Source: Pleurobrachia bachei
Taxonomy: Eukaryota > Ctenophora > Tentaculata > Cydippida > Pleurobrachiidae
NCBI GenBank assembly: GCA_000695325.1
Contig: AVPN01000016.1
Coordinates: 81,019-145,018 of the forward strand
Direction of reading: 5' to 3'
DNA length: 64,000 nt
How positions within the stretch are numbered: the first letter of the stretch is position 1; the number at the start of each line of letters is the position of its first letter. Below are positions 40,290 to 51,200 of this stretch, piece after piece. The notes under the pieces are model-generated. The model saw only the letters and a list, made by a program, of their open reading frames with translations, made no database searches and was not told where the DNA came from. Position numbers and translations under genes: made by a program.

Positions 40290-42105
40290 TGAGCTACCAT
40301 TACATACCCGAAATTTTCAATATTTTGGCCATTAACACTGTTTTTGTTTTTGGAAAACCATGAAGATGCTGGAATTTGGTTACAAAAAGCTTCAGGAATG
40401 TGTAAAATGCTATTCCAAAGGTATTAGAGGTGGTTTCATTCATAACTAAGCTATAGTCTAGTCAGAAAAAATTCCTAAAGATTGGAATTTTATGACCATA
40501 TATGGTAGTACGTGTTACACCGTTGTTGTTAAACATGTGCGTATGTGTAGTCAGACCGTTACTTTCTGTAAAATGCAGGGCCTGGTTACTTTACAAACTA
40601 GTGCCATACGTTTTAGATTGATTTTAGACCAGTTTTCGATAACTTTTTATGAGAAGGTCTTGAAAACTGCCATTTTTCGGCAAGCGGTATTGTCACCCCT
40701 ATATGCAATATTAGGGGTGACTTCGTAACCAATAGTTGAGAGGGGTTAAGATCCGGTGACAAATATATGGTAGAGTCTTTTTTGGAGTCTTTGAGCTGCC
40801 GTGCTTTCTCAAGAGATACCAAGAACGGCCTAAGACAATTCTCGTTTCTCTCACCGATACGTTTCATGTTAGCAACTTTCGGTTTTTCCTTCAGTTCATC
40901 AAATAGTTCATCCAGATTGGTTCTATCAGCATTCTCAGTTGTTTCATTTTCTGGAAGCCCAAATATTACCAGGTTCTTTTCTCGACTTGCCTGGGGTACT
41001 ACTGCAGTAGCATGAGGAGGCTTAGGAGTTGCTGGCTTAGGAGGAGTTGGTAGCTTTTTAGCCACAGGGGAGGCTGCAGCATAGTTTTGAGCCATGACTG
41101 TCGAGTAGGCTTTCACCTTCTGGACTGACGTTTCCACAGAGCTTAGTTGTTTCTTCTGGGTATTGATGACCGTTTGCTGCAGTTCAATGTTGCTTGACTG
41201 CCCATTAAAACCCGATTCCTTTTGGTGTCTGAGTGTTAGCTCACTTTGAGCAGAAGCTTTGTGTACAATGCTAAATTTATTTATGAATGTTTATGAATGT
41301 TTATGAATGACTAATACTCGATTTCGTTCAAGCTCCTCTTTGCACGTAGAGAGTTGCTTCTCGAGTTTCTCTACAGTTATTACGGTATTCAATCTTTTTA
41401 ACTGATCATCATCACCAAGATCAGTATGCTTATAGCCTTACTTTTAGAATGGAGAGAGAAGTTTTAACAGCGTTGGTGTGTGCGCCGTTAAAATCAAAAT
41501 TTTAATTTTAATTTTAACTTCGGTGTGTGCTGACCCTTACACTGTTTTTGGAAAACCATGAAGATGCTGGAATTTGGTTACACATACCCGAATTTTTCGA
41601 TATTTTGGCCATTAACACTGTTTTTGCTTTTTGAAAACCATGAAGATGCTGGAATTTGGTTACAAAAAACTTGAGGAATTTGTAAAATGCTATTCCAAAG
41701 GTATAAGAGGTGGTTTCATTCATAACTAAGCTATAGTCTAGTCAGAAAAAATTCCTAAAGATCGGAATTTTATGACCGCAAAAACAAAACAATAAATCAA
41801 TTCAATCCTCGGGACGTTGCATCATGAAGTTCCTCTTCTGAGGTTCCTTTATGACCATATATGGTAGTACGTGTTACACCCTTGTTGTTAAACATGTGCG
41901 TATGTGTAGTCAGACCGTTACTTTCTGTAAAATGCAGGTCCTGGTTACTATACAAACTAGTGCCACACGTTTTAGATTGGTTTTAGACCAGTTTCGATAA
42001 CTTTTTATGAGAAGGTCTTGAAAATTGCCATTTTTCGGCAAATTTTTCGGCAAGCGGTATTGTCACCCCTATATGCAATATTAGGGGTGACTCCGTAACC
42101 AATAC
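40290..42105. repeat. Pair of direct repeats, about 450 bp each
   Basis: Copies at about 40290-40735 and 41578-42105 share about 95% of bases by eye, both ending ttaggggtgac(t)tc(c)gtaaccaat. The second carries a 70-bp insertion (41779-41850), and an extra partial copy precedes it at 41536-41580. Near the end of each is a short inverted repeat (gtcacccctata, then attaggggtgac). They flank the ORF1 remnant. A long-terminal-repeat or composite mobile element is possible. Confidence 0.65.
40730..41137 (-). mobile_element. Non-LTR retrotransposon ORF1 remnant
   Basis: Minus-strand open frame from 41137. It shows a Pro-rich stretch and then REKNLVIFGLPENE, MKRIGER, RPFLVSLEKARQLKD and STIYLSPDL. 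This is the layout of the RRM-like ORF1/Gag domain common in CR1/L1-type elements. Upstream lies a coiled-coil-like sequence out of frame (41150-41450). No endonuclease or reverse transcriptase is present. A decayed fragment. Confidence 0.6.
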
Positions 42106-42222
42106 ATTACACTTATATCCCCATTCTCCGGATAATCACATATTACTCCAACACGCTCTAACCCATCCCTGTCGTAACAAAAAGTGCTAACCCACTCCTA
42201 CTGATTTAGTACCAAACACACT

Positions 42223-45200
42223 ATGGACACTCGGAAGCTCTACCGAATGTTCCAGGAGTGTTACTCGGAGAAAGTGAAGGTGGAGGAGGTGACTACCTTT
42301 ATTAAGGGCAACCTCAACAATCTTGAGCAGCAGGTACTTAGAAATACCAGAAATTGGGACAAAGTTCATCAACCAGTATCGATCTAATTTAGTCAAGAAG
42401 TTTAGTGTTTAGTCTAGTTTTGAAAAGGATTGATTGTATAGGGGATTCTGTATCTTTTTTTTTCTTTTGTGGAAACGTTACAACATTATTGTTCTCAGAT
42501 TGATATTGCTGATATGTTTGCTGTGTTGGACATTGAGAGTTCTACCAAAGAAGATGTCAAGGACAGGGAGACATTCATCAAGATCCTGGAGACTGTCACC
42601 AAGAGCATCAAACAAGAGGTAAGTAAGATAATGAGATTGTTATTGCATCAATAAAGTAGGCGTAAAAAGTTATTTATTCTGTTCCTAAGCTACGTGTTAA
42701 CGATGTCTTGGTTTAGATTTAAGTTAAATTTCTCCGTCTACAGGTTCTCAAAGAACGGCTAGAGTATGAAACGTTGGAAAGGCTGAAACTTATTGGGAAT
42801 AGCAAACAGTTCAACACCAAGTAAGCTGCTATGATTCTCATAATTTTATCGCTCGTTTTGTTCCGATCAAATAGTAAACATTACCTCGACTCCACCATAA
42901 ACTCCTTGACCTTTCTCTTCTCACGTACCATCTTTTGTTTTTTCTCTTGTTTCTGCCTTTAACCGCCATCCTTACCACCTTTGTACCTCTCACCACCCTT
43001 CTAACTTCTTACCAGGTACGTGCGGACACGAACCAAGTTGTTCTACAAGCAGCAAAAGTTCAACTTGTTGAGGGAAGAGAATGAGGGATATAATAAACTG
43101 ATAACCGAACTGGCTAATCCCCCACCCACACCCCAACACATGATGGACCACCTTCTGAAACTTATCGGACGGTAAGGGATAGGGACATGGATTTTAATTA
43201 AATCGTTTTTCAGTGTGTTTGTCAAAACGTTTGAAACAAACTGAACAACTTGATGATATGATCAGTTTTAACTTTTCTTTCATCTGATATCCTCTAATCT
43301 CCCCAGATTTGACCTGGACCCAAACCGTGTCCTGGACCTAATTCTGGAGACTTGGCAGAATTATCCAGATAAAAATGACTTCTTCCTTGAGCTGGTTCAT
43401 TTGTTCCCTAAGCAGGATGATACCTTAGCAAACATGCTGGGGTTCAACTTCGCATTTTACGAGGTAGGGAGAAATTTTGTGCTTGTTGAATTCGCTCAAC
43501 TCATTTCAAGTTCTTCGGTTAAGATCTCGCAGCACAAATTGGTCAATTTAAATAAACAGGAGCCACAACTGTTGTGACACAACACCGTCCTACCCAGAAT
43601 GACTCTGAAGGAACGCCTGATAGCTTGTTCCGGATTGCAGCTCTGCTCATCAGAAAGGGACTGCTAGACCTACACGAGCTATACTCCCAACTGGGTCCTT
43701 CATTCGAGGACATGAAGGCTGGATACAACAAGAAGCTTGCTGATGCCAGGGAAAAGGTAATTCTGCCAGTCAGGAAATACTGGTCCCTGATTGGCTGATA
43801 GCCAGTCACGTGACCTAAATAAAGAGTTCTGATTGGTTGTTTACTTGTTTCGGTCGGTTCCTGCTGCCAGTTTATTATTTCCTTTGATGTATTGATCATT
43901 CATGCTTGATTCTCCCTCAGAGGCCAGAGGGGGGGGGGGGGCGACCGATTTTNNNNNNNNNNNNNNNNNNNNNNNNNNNNNNNNNNNNNNNNNNNNNNNN
44001 NNNNNNNNNNNNNNNNNNNNNNNNNNNNNNNNNNNNNNNNNNNNNNNNNNNNNNNNNNNNNNNNNNNNNNNNNNNNNNNNNNNNNNNNNNNNNNNNNNNN
44101 NNNNNNNNNNNNNNNNNNNNNNNNNNNNNNNNNNNNNNNNNNNNNNNNNNNNNNNNNNNNNNNNNNNNNNNNNNNNNNNNNNNNNNNNNNNNNNNNNNNN
44201 NNNNNNNNNNNNNNNNNNNNNNNNNNNNNNNNNNNNNNNNNNNNNNNNNNNNNNNNNNNNNNNNNNNAAAACAGCTCAGTGATGTGTTGGTCGATTTGGA
44301 CCGGTAAAAAGGCAAAATGCTCGCAGAGCTGATCTCTACTACCTCCAACAAACTTGTCCAATTCTGATTCTGTCCACTCTCACTTTAAACAGGACTGATT
44401 ACATTTCTAAACAGTGTTGTGTGGAAACGTTACACATTATATTATTCTCAGATTGATATTGCCGATATGTTTGCTGTGTTGGACATTGAGAGTTCTACCA
44501 AAGAAGATGTTAAGGACAGAGAGACATTCATCAAAATCCTGGAGACTGTCACCAAGAGCATCAAACAAGAGGTAGTAGGGAAACGATATAAAGTAGGTGT
44601 AAAAAGATATTTCTTCTCTCACCGATAATAGTTAAAACCCTGTCTTGGTTTAGATTTTAAATTTTGTTTCCCTGTCTACAGGTTCTCAAAGAAAGACTAG
44701 AGTATGAAACGTTGGAAAGGCTGAAACTTATTGGGAATAGCAAACAGTTCAACACCAAGTAAGCTGCTATGATTCTCATCATTCTCATCAGTCATCATTT
44801 TATCGCCTCGACCCTACCATAAAATCCTTGAACTTTCTCTTGTTTCTGCCTCTCACCACCCTTCTTTCTGTTGTTTCTCCCTCTCACCCTCCTCCTTACC
44901 AGGTACGTGCGGACACGTACCAAGTTATTCTACAAGCAGCAGAAGTTCAACCTGTTGAGGGAAGAGAATGAGGGGTATAATAAACTGATAACAGAACTGG
45001 CTAATCCCCCGCCCACCCCTCAACATATGATGGACCACCTTCTTAAACTTATTGGACGGTAAGGGACGGATTTAAGTTAAATCTTGGATGTTTGTCAAAA
45101 CATTTGAAACATATGTACAAAAACTTGACAGTGATCAGCTTTTACTTTTCACTCATCTGATTATATCCTCTGATCTCCCTAGATTTGACCTCGACCCAAA

Positions 45201-48200
45201 CCGTGTTTTGGACCTGATTCTGGAGACTTGGCAGAACTATCCAGATAAAAATGATTTCTTCCTTGAGCTGGTTCATTTGTTCCCTAAACAGGATGATACC
45301 TTAGCAAACATGCTGGGGTTCAACTTTGCATTTTACGAGGTAAGGAGTAGTTTTGTGCTTGTTGAATTCGCTCAACTAATTTCAAGTTCTTCGGTTAAGA
45401 TCTCGCAGCACAAATTGGTCAATTTAAATAAAACAGAAGCCACAACTGTTGTGACACAACACCATCCTTCCCAGAATGACTCTGAAGGAACGCCTGACAG
45501 CTTGTTCCTCATAGCAGCTCTGCTCATCAGAAAGGGACTACTAGACCTGCACGAGCTATACTCCCAGCTGGGCCCATCATTTGAAGACATGAAGGCTGGA
45601 TACAACAAGAAGCTTGCTGATGCCAGGGAAAAGGTGACATTCTGCCAGTTTATTATTTCTAGTCACGTGACTGGTTATCAGCCAATCAGGGACCAGTATT
45701 TCCTGATTCTGACAGTTTATTATTTCCTTTGGTGTCTTGATCATGGATGCTTGATTTTCCCCCCATCCCCATTATATATTACTTTCCTGTCTTTACCAAT
45801 ATTTTCAACTTTCATTTCCAGGCACGGTCCCTTACAACGGTGTCGCTGAATAAAGATGATGGGGATGAGGAGGGAGGGAGCTCCAAGAATAAAAAACAAG
45901 ATACCACTCCTACTGAAAACCAGAAGGTACTGAGCGATTTAGCTCTTACAAATTTCGGAACTTCCGGGCTCCGGCTGAACTATGTCAGGCGTTATCAACT
46001 GTGTATCGAGAAGTCGTAATTTTGGGATTGGCATGACCACTGCCCACTGTACTTCACTAAACACACATCTCATGTAGGTTAGTTTGTGTGTGGCTCTGAT
46101 TGAGTTGGGATGCTGGTTGGATGCAGATGACCTGATACAACTTCTACCACCCTTCAGTGTAGCTGATAATCCTAAGGTATGTAAAATTCATTTAGGTATT
46201 GCCAAATCCTTACTATACTACAGACTAGTCATGTTAGTTTTTCAGTCACATCTATTCATCTTTTCTCATTAGGGACGGGAGGCCCTCTTTGCTCTGATAT
46301 CATGGCGTATACACGAGTTTTACAAGGGAAAGATATCACCTGTTATCAGTGTTAAACCGGTCAAGGAAATACCCAAGGATCAGCAGGTACCAGTTACAAA
46401 TAATTTGTGTAACCCCCTTTTTGTAACACTGGTTTAACCCCCTGGTTTACCTAGACCTAGTTTTGTGAATTGTGAGTGACATGTTTCTTTATCAACTCTG
46501 TGGAAATTACTTCACTCATAATACCTACCCTCTGCGCTTTGTAATTTATACTAATCCATCCGCATTCCGCAGGTTACTAATTGGGAGGAATTCGGGACAC
46601 TAGTCCTGACTCCCCTTCTCCGTCTTGGTCCATATCTGGCCCAGAATCCCATTCTCTTCACCAAAGTTTTACGGATGTTCAACTTCTACATTGCAGAACA
46701 TAGTGAAGACCTTCTTACTGATGCCATGGTCGGGTAAGGGATATATATTTGAAATTCAATGCAGCTGTAAACTACACTCAAAACAAAGTAAAACATTTTA
46801 GTTTGCTTTTGACCTAACTGATCTAACTGACCCATAGTAACCTCTCCTACTAACCCTCTCTCCCGATCAGGCAAATCATGACGGTGACAAGTGATGTTAT
46901 CCTGCCCTCTCTAGCCCGTCTAAACTACTCCTTCAACTTTACTGCCCTGCTCTGGGACTACCTCAAGCACTTCCCCTACCACGTGAGGTTCAGGCTGTAC
47001 GCTAAGTGGAAGAACGTCAGTTATGTCAAGAACCCCTTGTTGATTGTAACCAAGGCCGAGACTATTAGCACCAGCAAGTAAGTAGAGATCTGCTAATTTG
47101 CTAAAATCATGAGTGAAGTAGACCTACGTATCTTCTTCCCCATTCTACTTTAAATGATAAGTAGAATATGGAAGAAACAACGTAATTATATTACTTAACC
47201 AGCCGTTTAACTGATAGACCTTCACACAAGGTCTAAACCTCTTCTAATCCCAGGTACATTCTAAAGCGGCTAACAAAAGAGAATGTCAAGTTATTTGGCC
47301 GACAGATCGGTCGTGTGGCACATTGTAACCCAGGGATCATATTTGAGTTGGTACTATTCCAGATACAGCGTTATGATAACATGATTTTACCGATTGTCAA
47401 CGCCCTAAAGTGAGTTAGGGTGGGCCGTGGGGGTAGGAAACAGACGGTTTACGATTTTCAAGTTCGGTTTATGGAGGCCAAAAATGTTTTCGGTTCGGTT
47501 CGGTAGATACTTGGTAGGTAGGTAATTTAGTAGTCGGTATGTAGGTAGTCAGTAGATCTACACAAAGTGAAACAGGTTCATTATTTTTTTAAATTTTTCA
47601 AATGCGTTGGAAATTAAGCTTTTAAATTTAAATAGAGAATGATTTGGAATTCCACTTCTTCTTTTCGCCAACTCTTCCAGCTTAGTTGAACTCCTCCATG
47701 GCCTCCTCGATGACGTCATTGATCTTCTCTGCGGCATCCCTGGTCTCCTCGTAGACATCCTCAAGGAAGTCGTAGTCGTCAGTCACCAACCGTTGGCCGA
47801 TTCTATTGAGGATATCACCAATATGATAGTTAATATCTCCAATAATCTCATCAAGGTCCCTCACAAACTCGCCACAAAGTTCCTCAGCCTCGTCAATACC
47901 ACTGGGGCAATTCTTGTAGCCGTCACAGAACCAGCTGTAGGGATAACAGGGAGGGTCACTATACCATTCTCGGTAGGAGGGGCACACAAAACATTCAGAG
48001 GAGTTGCCTCGCTTCTCCAGCTCCAGGTCGTCAGCTCGTTTGTCCACAAGGGACAAGTAGCGAGGACGCCAATGAAGATTGCCAGTTTCATCATGATGAG
48101 AGTAGTAGTTGTTGGGTGAGAAATGAGTGGTTGTTGGAGGTTTTTATACCTGTTTTAGGGACAAAGAAGCTAGAAAGACAAAGGCACTAGGCAGGATGGG

Positions 48201-51200
48201 AAAAAAAGATTTCTAAAACTGCACGTGGAAACATAAAGGACCAATGAAGGGTGCATTATTTCTCAATTTTTTTTATGAAATCTGAGCTTTCCAACTACAT
48301 AATATAAAAAACGTGCTAGCATTATTCTTTTTCAATAACTCCATTCAAAGGGCAGTTCTTGCGGTGAGGGGTATGGTACAATTTTCGGTAAGAGGAATGT
48401 CATATAATACAGTATAGATGATGCATAAACTCTTGCCAGTGGCGCGTTATATCAAATACCTTTCTCCCAGCGTGCCACGGATAAACTGGTTTAAATCACG
48501 ACGACGATTCCGAGGCGAAGCCGAGGGAGAGGCGGAGGGGTTTAAACCTATAACGTGCCAGAGGCAAGAGTTTATGGGTTATATACCCTGCTTTAGTTGT
48601 TTGTTTCAAGTGTTATACGCTAACAAGAGAGAGAACACTAATCAAAACACACAATGACGATTGAGAAACAGTCAAAAACACCTCACAATCGAGTGTATAT
48701 TGTTTGGTAACAGCTACTATGGAGAGAAAGAAAGAAACAACATGTGATAAGGGGCATGCCAGACAAACACAGAGGGATTGAGATAGTGAGACAGAAGGGG
48801 AGATAAAGAGAGAGTTATTGACAGAATTTGTTTTTTTTTTTACTCTTCAATGTAGTGTGTAAGTGTTGTAATTAGTGTTCCCTCTGCATTTGAGTAAGAA
48901 CTGATCATTTACTCACACTTTGAATGTAATATGGGAGTTGCCAGTGGGAAATAAATCGCCGCCCAGCTGGCTGTTTATCGAGAGCGCGCCAGTGGCACTG
49001 CTCGCCACTGGCGGGTTATTTAAGCTAGCAGGGTATATAATTGTATACATAAAGTAGAACTGAATGAGTTGAGTTTGGGAGTAGAGTAGGTTAGGCCAAA
49101 TATTTTTTTCGATTCGGTTCAGTTTGCGGTTCGGTTCGGTTTGGTATAATATTATCGGTTCGGTTCGGTTTATTGAGGTCGAAATGTTTTTCGGTTCGGT
49201 TTGGATAACCGTCTGCTAATTCTTCTATTGAGTTTTATCCAGATAAGTTATAATAATTTCAATCAACCTATCCTTATTTACTGATTTAGTTAAGTATTTC
49301 CCTTTCACTGACCTCCCCCTCCCCCCAGATATGTTGGCCTGATGAGTCTAGATGTGTTATCCTATTGCATAATAGAGGCACTATCTGACCCTGACAAAGC
49401 AAAGCAGAAAGAGGATGATACAAATATCGCATGGTGGTTTCAGGTTTGTTAAATTCCCACTTCCGCTATTATGTTGTAGGAAACTAATTGGTAACTTGCC
49501 TTGTTCGACCCTCCTTCCTCGCGCCCTGTTTGAACAAAACAACTGGTAACGAACTCCTGAACTTCCAATGACTCTTGCCCCAAAACCAGAGACATACAAC
49601 CCGAGACAGGGTCTTCCAAAGAGTTTTCCCGCTCCGCGCGCAATTTACCTAACTGTTTACAAAGCATCACATTTCAGCACTTGAAACTAGCAATAGGGAG
49701 GCGTGCATTCTATCGCGCCCACAGCACCCATTCAAACTCGCACCGACACTCTCGGTGTTCCGTTGTCGCTCCCAGTTCCATCCTTCCCTTGATTTGCTCC
49801 ACCCTCTCTCTCACAACAACTCTCTGCTAGTTCTTTATCCATTATCCCTGTTTCAGGTTCTTGCCACATTCTGTGGGCACATCTACAAGAAGTACAATAT
49901 TGAGTTGGATTCTCTACTGCAGTACATTGTTAACCAGTTGAAGGCAAACAAAAGCACTGACCTGCTGATTCTTAAAGAGGTTCGATTATTAGATAATTAG
50001 TTATTTAACCATTGCTCAGTTCCAGTTGCAAGTTCAATGCAATGTATATTGTACAAGTTATGTGGCTCACTTCGTCTGTTAGTGTCCGGTAAAAGGTGTA
50101 TCCCCCTCTCTAGGTAATTCACAGAATGAGTGGTATTGAGATCTCCGAAGAGGTGACAGATTCCCAACTAGAAGCTGTGTGTGGTGGTACTGTGCTATTC
50201 GCGGAGGCAGGATTCTTCTCGCCCATTAGGCATGCTGAGAGGAGCAATCAGAGGTTACAAGAGGCTCTTGGGAAGAATGATATGTGGATACCATTGTGTT
50301 TACTGGCTAGCCAGCAGAGACAGTCAATTGTATTTGGAGGTATGTACCCTCATTCTTTATTCTCAAAATGTATTCGCGACTCAAAAGCAAGGGTTTGTTA
50401 TTTAATAGTTGATGGTAGTATATGGACAACTGAGACAATGATTTTATTGCAGGAAATAAATCACACGACGGTTTCGTCGAACATCGACATCAAGCTCAAT
50501 AAATAGTTTTACGTTGTAGTTGATGAAAGTTTGAAAAATGTTCGACGAAACCGTCGTGTGATTTATTTCCTGCAATAAAATCATTGTCTCAGTTGTCCAT
50601 ATACTACCATCAACTATTGAAGATGAGACTAATATCAAGCGTGGCAACACATGAACTTTATAACTTTAGTTTGTTATTTACTTTAGTTTAGTTTGCTTCT
50701 CACAAATGATATCCCAGGCGAGGAAAGGCATATCAAGTTGACTGCCCGACTATACGATCAATGTCAAGACACCTTTGCCCAACTCGGACAATTCCTATCC
50801 AACAACCCCACCAATAACCAGAGCTTGAAGAAGCTGCCGTCCTTTGAAGAGTTGTCTACTATGTATCACTTGAAGGCAGACAGTGCTTTCTTCTTGTTGC
50901 GGACTAAACTTAGTGGTCAGGTATAGAAATATCCCCCATAATTATTGCCTCTCTCCTCTGTCTTCTCTCACTCTCTCCTCTTTTACTACCAGGAACCGAC
51001 CGAATCAGCAACTACTGGTCACTGATTGCCCCCCTCTGATTGGCTTATAACCAGTCACGTGACCTAAATAACTTCTGATTGGTTGTTTACTTGTTTCGCT
51101 TTCTCCTTTTTTACTACCGTCTACCCCACCCCTTTCAGATCCTAGCTGATTGCGGAGGTAAAGCTGAAGCAACAGACCCTGAACCGTACGTGCAAGCGTG

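Larger units (their letters stand above)
39810..42222. other. Repeat-rich intergenic region
   Basis: 2.4 kb between the zinc-finger gene and THOC2. It contains two direct copies of a roughly 450-bp repeat and a retrotransposon remnant, listed separately. The flanks are AT-rich. No host gene was seen. Confidence 0.6.
42499..45633. repeat. Duplicated THOC2 exons flanking an assembly gap
   Basis: Exons at 42499-42618, 42744-42820, 43016-43171, 43307-43463 and about 43535-43756 match those at 44452-44571, 44682-44758, 44903-45058, 45183-45339 and 45409-45633. Coding differences are mainly synonymous; the introns differ by indels. The Ns at 43953-44267 lie between the two sets. Two haplotypes on either side of a gap is the simplest reading. 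Confidence 0.85.
47441..49215. mobile_element. Insert-like intron block with inverted ends
   Basis: The block begins cagacggtt and ends aaccgtctg. Both ends carry runs of cggttcggtt (47461-47506 and 49106-49205). It makes up most of an unusually long THOC2 intron and includes the nested LDLa-like gene. No target-site duplication is evident and no transposase is present. Confidence 0.4.

Noticed and set aside
45926-46019. Extension of the THOC2 exon past 45926 to the stop at 46017
   Set aside because: The donor at 45927 (GTACTG) is weak, but joining to 46078 restores the conserved helical region, whereas the extension ends the protein early.
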